Source: an uncultured Gammaproteobacteria bacterium
GTDB taxonomy: Bacteria; Pseudomonadota; Gammaproteobacteria; Pseudomonadales; Pseudohongiellaceae
DNA: 64,000 bases
Assembly: GCA_913060495.1 (NCBI GenBank)
Contig: CAJXRP010000008.1
Location: 62,001 to 126,000, forward strand
Direction of reading: 5' to 3'
Shown here: positions 34,202 through 43,168 of the stretch, in pieces
How the letters are laid out: every line of letters begins with the position of its first letter
Position numbering within the stretch: position 1 is the stretch's first letter
Position numbers and translations under genes: made by a program
Notes under the pieces: generated by a model
What the model saw: only the letters and a program-made list of their open reading frames with translations
What the model was told of the DNA's origin: nothing
Database searches by the model: none

Positions 34202-35725
34202 ATGAAGCGCCGAGAATTTTTGAACGCATCGCTGCAAGGCTCTCTTGCGGTTTCGGCCTCGATGTTTCTGCCAGCCCGGCTGCTAGCAAGCGAACTGCCC
34301 GCTGACATCACCGAGCTTTCTGCATCAAAGCTCTCCGCTGCAATTCGCGCACGGCAAGTTAGTTGTCTCGAAGTCATGCAGGCCTATCTACAACGCATCG
34401 ACCGTTATAATCCCGTTTACAATGCGATTGTTAACCTTGCTGAACACGATGCTCTGTTTGATCAGGCACGTCGCGCGGATATCGCTTTGGATAAAGGCGA
34501 GTACTGGGGATGGATGCACGGTATGCCGCATGCTGTTAAAGATCTCGCTAATGTCGAGGGCATGATTACTACCAGCGGTTCGCGAGTTTTTAGGAACCGT
34601 GTTGCAACAAGCGACAGTGCACTGGCTGCAAATATTAGAGGGGAGGGTGCGATCTTTATTGGCAAGACCAATACGCCTGAATTTGGTGTTGGATCACAGA
34701 CCTACAATGAAGTATTTGGGGCTACCGCTAGCGCTTGGAATCCCATGCTAACGGCTGGTGGTAGCAGCGGTGGAGCCGCCTCTGGTCTTGGCACACATAT
34801 GTTGCCGGTAGCAGATGGCAGCGACCTGATGGGCTCTCTTCGAAATCCGGGAGCCTATAACAATGTCATAGGTTTTAGGCCTTCTGTGGGTAGGCTAGGC
34901 GGCGGAGATCCGACGAATCGGAGTCTAGCGACCGCGGGTCCTATGGGCCGGAATACCGAAGATACGATTCGACTTCTTCTGAGCATCTCGGGGCCGGTAA
35001 ACGGTCAGCCAAATGCGATATCAGATAGGCTGCCCGAAGCCGGTCAGTTTACGCCACTCAATCTACAGGACATTAAGATCGGTTGGATGGGAGACTTCGA
35101 GGGTTATCTCGCAATGGAAGAAGGTGTGCTCGACGTCTGTGAATCGAGCCTCAACATATTGGAGACGGCTGGAGCGAAGGTTGAGCCCTGCATGCCAGAT
35201 TTTGATATGGCAGTGCTTTGGCGCACTTGGGTCGATCTTCGTAACTTGGGCCGCAGTGGGGCTCTTTCAATGTACAACGATCCTGCACAGCGAAAGTTAC
35301 TTAAGCCGGAATATATTTGGGAGATCGAGCGCTCCTTGGAGTTAACGGCAGAGCGGATTTACGATGCTCAAAGAGCCCGAAGCAGATGGAATCAAGAAGT
35401 AGTTCGTCTTCTAGGCCAGTTTGATTTTCTGGTGCTGCCTACGGCTCAGGTCTTTCCTTTCTCAAAAGAGGTTCACTGGCCTAGCGAAGTAGCTGGAAGA
35501 GAGATGGATACCTACCACCGTTGGATGGAGGTAGTAATAGGCGGTAGCCTCGCAGGAAATCCTATCGTAAATGTTCCGGCAGGTTTCGATGAACTGGGAA
35601 GGCCTATGGGGATGCAAGTCATGGGTCGCTTCGGAGAAGATAAGAAAGTAATGGAATTTGCACTGGCCTATGAACAAGTAACCGACTTCTTACAGCAACG
35701 GCCCAACCTAGTCGCAGCTGACTAG
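34202..35725 (+). CDS. Tat-exported amidase (amidase signature family)
   Basis: A 507-residue enzyme with a Tat-type signal (KRREFLNASLQGSLAV, to about residue 30). The Ser-cisSer-Lys triad is visible: Lys near 112 in HAVKDLANV, the cis-Ser near 186 in AGGSSGGAASGLG, and the nucleophile Ser in DGSDLMGSLRNPG at about 205-217. Length and order are standard. It hydrolyses amide bonds of unknown substrates in the periplasm; export by Tat is unusual for the family but consistent with the other secreted hydrolases here. The stop codon sits inside an inverted repeat that may end transcription. Confidence 0.86.
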   Translation: MKRREFLNASLQGSLAVSASMFLPARLLASELPADITELSASKLSAAIRARQVSCLEVMQAYLQRIDRYNPVYNAIVNLAEHDALFDQARRADIALDKGEYWGWMHGMPHAVKDLANVEGMITTSGSRVFRNRVATSDSALAANIRGEGAIFIGKTNTPEFGVGSQTYNEVFGATASAWNPMLTAGGSSGGAASGLGTHMLPVADGSDLMGSLRNPGAYNNVIGFRPSVGRLGGGDPTNRSLATAGPMGRNTEDTIRLLLSISGPVNGQPNAISDRLPEAGQFTPLNLQDIKIGWMGDFEGYLAMEEGVLDVCESSLNILETAGAKVEPCMPDFDMAVLWRTWVDLRNLGRSGALSMYNDPAQRKLLKPEYIWEIERSLELTAERIYDAQRARSRWNQEVVRLLGQFDFLVLPTAQVFPFSKEVHWPSEVAGREMDTYHRWMEVVIGGSLAGNPIVNVPAGFDELGRPMGMQVMGRFGEDKKVMEFALAYEQVTDFLQQRPNLVAAD

Positions 35726-35729
35726 GTTG
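35704..35729. terminator. Inverted repeat over the amidase stop codon, possible terminator
   Basis: Perfect 10-bp arms (35704-35713 and 35720-35729) with a 6-nt loop lie between convergent genes and include the amidase TAG. No T run follows, so this is a weaker call. Confidence 0.45.
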
Positions 35730-35753
35730 CAAGCACGCTGATTCAGACGATGT

Positions 35754-37616
35754 TTACGGTAGCCTGAATGCTCGTAAGGTATCTGTGGCGCTAATCACCA
35801 CATATTGATTTCCATCCGCGCCTCGGTAGGTCATGGGGTTCGCATTTCCGCGTTTAGCTAAACTCGTTTCCCAGAGTTGCCGCCCAGTCATCGTGTCCAA
35901 CGCACGCAGACGATTGTCGTCTGTAGCGGCTATGAATAATAGATTGCCTGCGGTAACCAGAGCAGAAGCGCGCCCCGGTCGACCGGTGTTCTGATTTCCT
36001 TCTGGAAGTACGCCGCTTACTCCGATCGCTTGCTGCCAAGCAATATCACCGCTTGTGGTGTCTACGGCTGAGAGAGTTCCCCAGGGTGGTTTCTGACACG
36101 GCAGTGACATGCCGTCGATGTTTACCTGAAAGTTGCCAGGTCTAGGGCCGCGACGCTGCATCGGATATTGAGCACCGTCTTCAGATTCTTCAACCCAGCC
36201 AAAACTACCTATATCGCCTGCAAAGACGAAGGCGTATTTGCTTGCAGGATCGAATGCAACACCACCCCAGTTCGGCCCGCCAGTCAGTCCGGGGAAGAGC
36301 AGTGTGGTGTTATCTCCAGCACCATTAGGTCTATACGCCCAAGGTGTAAAAGGGCCTTGGTTAGTAACGTTGCCTGCGTTCGCGTATAGCTCAGAACAGG
36401 CTGCAGCGTGCTCCGCGGATGTGTCGGCCGCCGTTACTAGATCGGATGCATCAAAGCTCACTCTCGCTAATGCGGGTGGGTTGGTAGGGATCGGTTGTGT
36501 GGGAGAAGCATCCTCTCCTGGGACATCGCTGGCAGGAACTGCGCGCTCCTCAATGTCGAAGATAGCTTCGCCGGTTTCGCGATTTAGTAGATACAGATAG
36601 CCAGACTTGGTGGTAACGCCTAATGCAGGAATCAATACACCCTCTCTCTCGATGTCGAACAACGCAGGAGGTGCGGGCGGATCATGATCCCATAGGTCAT
36701 GATGAATGGTTTGGAAATGCCAGCGGTATTCTCCGCTGCGAATATCGACGGCCACTAGTGAATTTGAAAAGAGATTGTTGCCGGCGCGGTCGCCACCGTA
36801 ACCAAAGGGAATTGGTGAGGCGAGGGGGAGATAGATTAATCCGCGCTGCTCGTCTACGGTGAAGTAGAATGGCCAGGCATTGGCGCCTAGTCTTCCGCGC
36901 CAACTGTCGCCTTCCCATGTTTCGTGTCCTAGACTTCCCGGTCCGGGTACCGATTCGAACTCCCACACCTTCTCGCCGCTGCGTGCATCGAAGGCTCGAG
37001 CATTTCCGAGTCCACCCGCAGCACCTCTGGGGGTGTTTGCCCCTACTACTACCGTGTTCTCAAACACCATAGCCACTGAGTTATAAGGGATTTGCATATC
37101 GATCTCGCCGGAGTCACCAAATTCAGTGGCGAGCTCTCCCGTGGCAGCATCGAGAGCAACCAGCCGCCGGCCGGCTGTATAGAGGATGCGTGGCCTAGTG
37201 CCATTATCGCCGGGCCAGTAGGAGACCCCGCGTCTAGATGCGGCGCTTTCTGTGACGCGGTGGGTCCATAGCTCTTCGCCGCTTATCGGGTCGAGCGCAA
37301 TCACGCGATCTGCAGCTGGCAGATACATGACGCCATCGACAACGATTGGCGTCACTTGGGAATTTGGTGCTCTAGGGTTGTCGTCAGCGTTAAGAGCATT
37401 GGCGAGCAGCGAATAAGACCAGGCGCTCTCTAAGCTAGCCACATTCTCTTGATTAATCTGCGTTAATGGCGAGAAGCCTGTGCCCGATAGGTTGCCGCGA
37501 TACTGAGTCCACTCGCTTCCCGAGGATATGGCATCGGGGCTTTGAGCGAAGATTGCGGGAATAATTGCGGCGCTAATTAGGCTGCCTAGTACAGCTGTGA
37601 TTTGCGAGGCTCGCAT
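35754..37616 (-). CDS. Soluble periplasmic PQQ-dependent dehydrogenase
   Basis: A 620-residue quinoprotein with signal peptide (1-24, ending IFAQ). Propeller repeats begin EWTQYRGNLSGTGFSPLTQI, with docking strands GEELWTH, GEKVWEF and GEYRWHF. The family motif IHHDLWDHDPP lies near residue 302, and the C-terminal part has LTGGPNWGGVAFDP and a final propeller blade GNQYVVISATDTLRAFRLP. It resembles the periplasmic half of glucose-type PQQ dehydrogenases but has no membrane helices or heme site, so it needs a separate electron acceptor. Substrate unknown. It is divergent from the OYE-type gene at 37821, leaving 204 nt for two promoters. Confidence 0.85.
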   Translation of the reverse strand: MRASQITAVLGSLISAAIIPAIFAQSPDAISSGSEWTQYRGNLSGTGFSPLTQINQENVASLESAWSYSLLANALNADDNPRAPNSQVTPIVVDGVMYLPAADRVIALDPISGEELWTHRVTESAASRRGVSYWPGDNGTRPRILYTAGRRLVALDAATGELATEFGDSGEIDMQIPYNSVAMVFENTVVVGANTPRGAAGGLGNARAFDARSGEKVWEFESVPGPGSLGHETWEGDSWRGRLGANAWPFYFTVDEQRGLIYLPLASPIPFGYGGDRAGNNLFSNSLVAVDIRSGEYRWHFQTIHHDLWDHDPPAPPALFDIEREGVLIPALGVTTKSGYLYLLNRETGEAIFDIEERAVPASDVPGEDASPTQPIPTNPPALARVSFDASDLVTAADTSAEHAAACSELYANAGNVTNQGPFTPWAYRPNGAGDNTTLLFPGLTGGPNWGGVAFDPASKYAFVFAGDIGSFGWVEESEDGAQYPMQRRGPRPGNFQVNIDGMSLPCQKPPWGTLSAVDTTSGDIAWQQAIGVSGVLPEGNQNTGRPGRASALVTAGNLLFIAATDDNRLRALDTMTGRQLWETSLAKRGNANPMTYRGADGNQYVVISATDTLRAFRLP

Positions 37617-37820
37617 GTTGTCTCCTTTTTCTGGATAGCTGCCAAGAGTTAGTCTATTGAGTCTACGTGAATCTGCTCAGTGTATCCAAGTAGGGCAAGC
37701 AGTGGTTTCGTATATCTGCTTAAACGTGTAATCTTTCGCCTGCTTTTCGCGGCAAATCAATTCAATTGATCGAGCTGCCAAATTATTATAGCTATCTACA
37801 GAATAGGAACAGCCACCAAA

Positions 37821-38900
37821 ATGAGTCAACTTTTGCAACCACTTACCTTTAGCCGTGGGCCAACCATGAACAACCGTTTCATGTTAGCGCCTCTTACTAA
37901 CACGCAGAGTCATGAAGATGGCGTGCTTTCGGACGAGGAGTTTAGATGGCTCACTATGCGCGCCGAAGGCGGGTTCGGCTTGACCATGACTTGTGCTGCA
38001 CACGTACAGGCGGTTGGTCAGGGATTTCCGGGACAACTTGGCGTGTTCTCGGATAAACATATTGAAGGCTTGAGTCATCTTGCGGCAACGATCAAGGCGT
38101 ACAATAGCGTGGCGGTTTGTCAGCTCCACCATGCGGGCATGCGCTCGCCGAGTGAGCTAATCGGCACAGAGCCCGTCAGTCCTTCTGGAGATGAGAAGAC
38201 AGGCGCCCGAGCGCTTAGCTTGGTCGAGGTTGAGCAGTTAGTCGCTGACTTTATCGCGGCAGCTGTGCGTTCAGAGAAGGCTGGGTTCGATGGTGTCGAA
38301 ATTCACGGTGCCCATAGCTATATCCTCTGCCAGTTTCTGAGTAGTGAGAACAACCAACGCGACGACCGTTATGGTGGTTCTCTAGAGAACAGGAGCCGCA
38401 TCTTCTTCGAAATACTCGATGGTATTCGCGAGCAATGTTCAGATGATTTTATGGTTGGTGTGCGTTTGTCTCCCGAACGTTTCGGCTTAGTGCTCAGCGA
38501 AATTCAAACCGTGGCACAGCAGCTGATGAGTACAGGGCAAATCGATTTTCTAGATATGTCGCTCTGGGATGTCTTTAAGGAGCCGAATGAAGAAGCTATG
38601 CAGGGTAGGACTCTCATGTCCTATTTCACCGAACTGGACCGAGGCGAGGTTCGGCTAGGTGTTGCGGGTAAGATTCGCACGCCCGAAGAGGCTGAGAAGG
38701 CATTGGCAGCGGGTGCCGACTGGATCATGTTGGGGCGTGCGGCAATCTTGCACCATGACTTCCCTAATCGTTACCAGGCAGACCCTGATTTTAAGCCGGT
38801 CGAGAACCCCGTAGCACGGGCTCATTTGGTAGAAGAGGGGCTTTCGGATAAGTTCATCACCTACATGGAAAGTTGGGAAGGCTTCGTCGCTAAGGAGTAG
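37821..38900 (+). CDS. NADH:flavin oxidoreductase, Old Yellow Enzyme family
   Basis: A 359-residue FMN-dependent TIM barrel. N-terminal MNNRFMLAPLTNTQSHEDG is the usual start of strand 1; CQLHHAGMRSP and EIHGAHSYILCQFLSSENNQRDDRYGG carry the substrate-binding His and the family signature. GVAGKIRTPEEAEKALAAGADWIMLGRAAI is the phosphate-binding end of the barrel. It reduces activated C=C bonds or nitro groups with NAD(P)H in the cytoplasm. There is no C-terminal FAD/Fe-S domain, so it is the short OYE type. It opens a plus-strand block of catabolic genes. Confidence 0.9.
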   Translation: MSQLLQPLTFSRGPTMNNRFMLAPLTNTQSHEDGVLSDEEFRWLTMRAEGGFGLTMTCAAHVQAVGQGFPGQLGVFSDKHIEGLSHLAATIKAYNSVAVCQLHHAGMRSPSELIGTEPVSPSGDEKTGARALSLVEVEQLVADFIAAAVRSEKAGFDGVEIHGAHSYILCQFLSSENNQRDDRYGGSLENRSRIFFEILDGIREQCSDDFMVGVRLSPERFGLVLSEIQTVAQQLMSTGQIDFLDMSLWDVFKEPNEEAMQGRTLMSYFTELDRGEVRLGVAGKIRTPEEAEKALAAGADWIMLGRAAILHHDFPNRYQADPDFKPVENPVARAHLVEEGLSDKFITYMESWEGFVAKE

Positions 38901-38988
38901 CCGTCAGGGGCTGCAAGGTCTGTAGATTGGTATTCAAATTGCTGAGTAAGTGCTAGAGTCTGGGGACTAAAATGAAGGTGAATAGTCT

Positions 38989-40335
38989 ATGTCCTCGATC
39001 ATTTATCCAGTTACCAATCTAGCTGCTGTCGAACAAATAAACATTGTCAGCGGTAAAGGCGTCTACGTCTACGATGACGCGGGCAATCAGTATCTAGAAG
39101 GCTTGTCAGGGCTCTGGTGTTCAGCCCTGGGCTATGGCAATGAAGAGCTCATTGCTGCTATCAACTCTCAGCTAGAAACTCTCTCCTATAGCCATCTCTT
39201 CGGCGGTCGTACTCACCCTGTTGTTATTGAATTGGCGGACAAGCTTGCTGCGATGGTACCGATCCCCGATGCTAAGTTTTTCTTCAGTAATTCAGGCAGC
39301 GAGGCGAATGATTCCCATGTAAAAATGCTGCGCTACTACAGCAATGCCATTGGCAAGCCCCAGAAGAAAAAAATCATCGCATTGGATCGGGGCTATCATG
39401 GCGTGACTGTCGCCGCCGCTTCGCTTACAGGCTTGCCTGTGATGCATAGTCACTTCGATCTGCCGGTAGACGCTCTCGGAATTCTGCGAGCGGATTGTCC
39501 CCACTACTTCCGCGGTAAAGTGGGGGATGAATCGGAAGATGAATTTGTTTCCCGCCTATTACGAAATCTAGAGCAGATGATTTTTGATGAGGGCGCAGAC
39601 ACCATCGCCGCCTTCGTAGCCGAACCATTGATGGGCGCTGGCGGTGTGATAGTGCCCGCTGAAGGCTATCTCCCCAAGGTGCAAGCTTTGTTAAACAAGC
39701 ACGATATTTTCCTTTGGGCTGATGAGGTGATCTGCGGATTCGGCAGAACGGGGAATGATTTTGGTTCCACGACCATGGGTATCAAGCCGGACCTTATGAG
39801 TTTAGCGAAACAACTATCGTCTGCCTATGTGCCGATTAGCGCGGCTGTTATTCCTGGGGCGATGTACGAGGCTATGGCTGAACAGAGTGCCGATGTGGGC
39901 ATGTTCGGGCATGGCTATACCTACACGGGACATCCTGTAGCCTGCGCCGCAGCTTTAAAGGCGCTGGAGATTTATGAGCGCGACGATCTTTACGCACGAG
40001 CGGCGACTATGGGTGCTCATTTGCAATCCCGGCTGCAGGAGTACGCAGACCATGATCTAGTTGGCGAAGTGCGGGGTAAGGGTCTCATTGGAGCGATCGA
40101 ATTGGTGGCGAATAAAGAAACTGGTCAGGCCTTTGCTGATGGTCGAGTTGGCGCGTTTGCACAGCGTGCCTGTCAGAATGAAGGCTTACTGCTGCGCGCG
40201 GTAGCGGGAAGTTCAGTTGCCTTCTGCCCGCCACTCATCATAGAAGAGAGCCAGATCGATGAGATGATTGAAAAATTCGGTAGGGCGCTTGTCGCAACAC
40301 TTGAGTATGCAAAGAAAGAGAACTTAATAGAATAA
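38989..40335 (+). CDS. Class III PLP aminotransferase (omega-amino acid:pyruvate type)
   Basis: A 448-residue fold-type I aminotransferase. Seen are YLEGLSGLWCSALGYGNEEL near the start, FFSNSGSEANDSHVKMLRYY (phosphate-binding loop), the ring-stacking GYHGVT, LWADEVICGFGRTG with the PLP-nitrogen Asp, and the Schiff-base Lys in DLMSLAKQLSSAYVPISA. FGHGYTYTGHPVACAAAL supplies the second phosphate contact. Members move amino groups from omega-amino acids, diamines or amines to pyruvate. The exact amine is not readable. It lies 88 nt after the OYE gene and 59 nt before an amidohydrolase. Confidence 0.9.
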   Translation: MSSIIYPVTNLAAVEQINIVSGKGVYVYDDAGNQYLEGLSGLWCSALGYGNEELIAAINSQLETLSYSHLFGGRTHPVVIELADKLAAMVPIPDAKFFFSNSGSEANDSHVKMLRYYSNAIGKPQKKKIIALDRGYHGVTVAAASLTGLPVMHSHFDLPVDALGILRADCPHYFRGKVGDESEDEFVSRLLRNLEQMIFDEGADTIAAFVAEPLMGAGGVIVPAEGYLPKVQALLNKHDIFLWADEVICGFGRTGNDFGSTTMGIKPDLMSLAKQLSSAYVPISAAVIPGAMYEAMAEQSADVGMFGHGYTYTGHPVACAAALKALEIYERDDLYARAATMGAHLQSRLQEYADHDLVGEVRGKGLIGAIELVANKETGQAFADGRVGAFAQRACQNEGLLLRAVAGSSVAFCPPLIIEESQIDEMIEKFGRALVATLEYAKKENLIE

Positions 40336-40394
40336 GTTGGTTTTGTTTAAACAGTATTAATCACCCAAATAAAATAATAGAACAGGTCTACAAT

Positions 40395-42050
40395 ATGAAG
40401 AACCTCAGTAGCGTATTCCTCATCTCAGTTTTAGTAGCTTCGCTTGCGGCGTGTCAGCCTGAAGATGACTCAGTAGATAAAATCAGTGCTGATTTAATAT
40501 TAAGCAATGGCAAGATTGTTTCCGTCGATGAGGCATTTAGAATCTTTGATACAATCGTGGTTACCGACGGTAAAGTCGTCGAGCTAGGAGATGCTTCGCT
40601 GTTAGAGAAATACGATGCCGCTACTGTTCGAGATCTCGATGGTAAGACGCTCATGCCTGGTTTTATCGATTCCCATACGCATATAAGCGGAGATCCGAAG
40701 CGTTATATCGATTTGAGTGAAGTCACTTCAATTACAGAGATACAAGATCTAATCCGAGCCAAGGCTCTCGAGCTAGGGCAGGGCGAATGGATTACGGGCT
40801 ACGGCTGGTCGGAGGATGAGCTAGCAGAAGGTCGTAAACCGCTTCGTGGTGATCTTGATGTTGCCGCCCCATTCAATCCCGTTACCCTTACGCGAGCAGG
40901 AGGCCATAGTGCAGTTGTTAGTACGTCGGCGCTTGGTTTGGCGGAGATCAACAACAATACGCCCGATCCCGAAGGTGGGGTAATCGAACGTGACGAAAAC
41001 GGTGTGGCGAATGGGATAATTCGCGAGCGACAGAACATTGTAGGCCGCCTAGTGCCAGAGTCCACCTATGACGAGTTACTTGCTAGCCTCGAGATTAATT
41101 TAGGTGATTTGCTCGCTAAGGGGATCACGAGTATTACCGACGCCTCAACAGCCCCTGATGAATATGCGATGTGGGAAGAGCTCTACGCCAAGCCGGGAGT
41201 AAATCTTCCGCGCTCAGCTGTACAGTTTCAGTGGTTCGACCTTGAAGGAATTGAAGAGGCGAAAGCGAGGTCTGGCGAGGGCAGCGAGTTCCTTAAGATT
41301 GGCCCTATTAAGGTATTTGCCGATGGAGGTTTCACAGGCCCAGCCGCCTTCACGAAGGAACCCTATCTCAATCAGGGTGACTACCGCGGCTATTTGAATA
41401 TGCCTGCCCAAGACCTAGTCGATCACATTACAGAGATTCACGATGCAGGCTGGCAGATGGGTATCCATGCGATAGGTGACGCGGCTATTGAATTGGTTGT
41501 CGATACGCTGGTAGAGGCGCTTTTGAGGAACCCACGGGAGGATCACCGAACCTATCTGAATCATTTCTCTATGCGACCCTCAGACGAGACCATGGAGAAG
41601 ATGGCAGAACATGGTATTCATATAACGCAGCAGCCGAACTTTACCTACACCTTAGAGGGGCGCTATGTAGCGAATCTCGACGGTTGGCGGCTTGAGCACA
41701 ATAATCCGCTGCGTTCGCCGATGGATCACGGGATCCATGTCGCTATCTCCAGCGATATCTTGCCTATAGGCCCGCTGGTGGGTATCTATGCCGCTGTTAC
41801 CCGAAAGGGCATGAGTGGAAGAGTATTTGGAGCGGACGAGGCGATTACTATCGAAGAAGCGATTCAGGGCTATACGATCAAGGGTGCCTATCTAGGATTT
41901 GAAGAAGACATCAAAGGTTCATTGGAGCCCGGCAAGTTGGCGGACATGATCGTTCTTTCCGATGATATCTTGACGGTTGATTCAGAAGAGATCATGAATA
42001 TCGAGATCGAACAGACCTACGTGGGTGGGGAGCTGGTCTATCAAAACTAA
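40395..42050 (+). CDS. Lipoprotein amidohydrolase, YtcJ-like
   Basis: A 551-residue metal-dependent hydrolase with a lipoprotein signal (lipobox LAAC at about 17-20, followed by QPEDD). The amidohydrolase barrel is indicated by GFIDSHTHISGDPKRYIDL (metal HxH), HAIGDAAIELVVDTL, HFSMRPSDETMEKMAEHGIHITQQPN and VAISSDILPIGPL, and the chain ends with the small beta domain GSLEPGKLADMIVLSDDIL. YtcJ-like proteins are broad or unknown amide hydrolases. The lipobox places it in the periplasm, on the inner or outer membrane. Genes around it suggest breakdown of an exogenous nitrogen compound, which is inference. Confidence 0.87.
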   Translation: MKNLSSVFLISVLVASLAACQPEDDSVDKISADLILSNGKIVSVDEAFRIFDTIVVTDGKVVELGDASLLEKYDAATVRDLDGKTLMPGFIDSHTHISGDPKRYIDLSEVTSITEIQDLIRAKALELGQGEWITGYGWSEDELAEGRKPLRGDLDVAAPFNPVTLTRAGGHSAVVSTSALGLAEINNNTPDPEGGVIERDENGVANGIIRERQNIVGRLVPESTYDELLASLEINLGDLLAKGITSITDASTAPDEYAMWEELYAKPGVNLPRSAVQFQWFDLEGIEEAKARSGEGSEFLKIGPIKVFADGGFTGPAAFTKEPYLNQGDYRGYLNMPAQDLVDHITEIHDAGWQMGIHAIGDAAIELVVDTLVEALLRNPREDHRTYLNHFSMRPSDETMEKMAEHGIHITQQPNFTYTLEGRYVANLDGWRLEHNNPLRSPMDHGIHVAISSDILPIGPLVGIYAAVTRKGMSGRVFGADEAITIEEAIQGYTIKGAYLGFEEDIKGSLEPGKLADMIVLSDDILTVDSEEIMNIEIEQTYVGGELVYQN

Positions 42051-42092
42051 AGCAGTGCAATAACTCATAACAATTACTATAAGGAGTATCGC

Positions 42093-43076
42093 ATGAAAGC
42101 CAGAACTCTATGTGGAACTACTCTAGCCTTGGCTTCTGTATTCATAGCGCCAATGCTCGCGGCGCAGTCAGGGGATATCCCACGCACCGAAAACGGTGTG
42201 CCAGATTTTCAAGGCACCTATACCTTCCGAACACTCACCCCGTTGAATAGGCCCCCTGAGCTTGCCGACAAGGCGACGCTGACTGAAGAGGAGGCTGAGG
42301 AATGGGCAGCATTCGAAAATCGACGGCAGAATCGTGACTTGATTATCGATTCGGTAGGTGGCGCCGGCTACCCACCAGGGGTGATCTCCTATAACGAATT
42401 TTGGTATGAGCGTGGTGTCGAAACAATCGCCGACCGCAGAACCTCATTAGTTTACGACCCTCCGAATGGTCGCGTACCTGCTCTCAATGATATCGGAAAA
42501 GAGCGCGCCGCCGAAAGATCCGAGAAGCTCAGGTTGAGTGAAGGCCCAGAGTCGAGGACGTTGAATGATCGCTGCCTACTTAATGCGCGCACAGGCCCGC
42601 CGATGATATCTGGCTCCTATAACAATAATATGCAGCTCGTGCAGACCAAGGATCATGTCATGATTCTTAGTGAGATGATCCATCACGCGCGCATCATCCG
42701 TTTCGACGATGAGCACCATACTAAACAGCTGAAATGGGAAGGGGATTCGATCGCTCACTGGGATGGCGATACGCTGGTTATCAATACGCAAAACTACTAC
42801 TATTCAAATGGCTGGAGGAATACATCGAAGGCTATGAAGGTCGAGGAGCGCTTTACCTGGCTCGATGAGAATACGCTGGACTATGACTTCACCGTCGAAG
42901 ATCCAAATACCTGGGACGTATCTTGGTCGGCTCGATTGCCGATGCGCCGCATCGAAGATCCGATCTATGAATATGCCTGTCATGAAGGCAATCACGGCTT
43001 GGCAGGAATTTTAGCGGGTTGGAGACGTTACGAGTCGATGGGTATGAATGGGGATGGTACGCCGAAGGAAGATTAA
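42093..43076 (+). CDS. Secreted protein of a conserved family without known function
   Basis: A 327-residue protein with a signal peptide (1-25, ending MLAAQ). It opens GVPDFQGTYTFRTLTPLNRPPEL, followed by acidic ADKATLTEEEAEEWAAFE. The C-terminal half has IAHWDGDTLVINTQNYY, VEERFTWLDENTLDYDFTVEDPNTW and YEYACHEGNHGLAGILAGWR. This order recurs in many secreted proteins of Proteobacteria and Acidobacteria annotated as hypothetical. A related but shorter protein lies at 55181. No catalytic residues are assigned. It sits 42 nt after the amidohydrolase and 92 nt before a cytochrome-PQQ fusion, and probably acts with them in the periplasm. Confidence 0.72.
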   Translation: MKARTLCGTTLALASVFIAPMLAAQSGDIPRTENGVPDFQGTYTFRTLTPLNRPPELADKATLTEEEAEEWAAFENRRQNRDLIIDSVGGAGYPPGVISYNEFWYERGVETIADRRTSLVYDPPNGRVPALNDIGKERAAERSEKLRLSEGPESRTLNDRCLLNARTGPPMISGSYNNNMQLVQTKDHVMILSEMIHHARIIRFDDEHHTKQLKWEGDSIAHWDGDTLVINTQNYYYSNGWRNTSKAMKVEERFTWLDENTLDYDFTVEDPNTWDVSWSARLPMRRIEDPIYEYACHEGNHGLAGILAGWRRYESMGMNGDGTPKED

Positions 43077-43168
43077 CAGAGGAACTGCCTGGTCTAGGTA
43101 GTAGTATTAGACGAAGAATGATTGAATGAATTATATTCGCGGTAATCAACGAAACAAGGAAGCAGGGC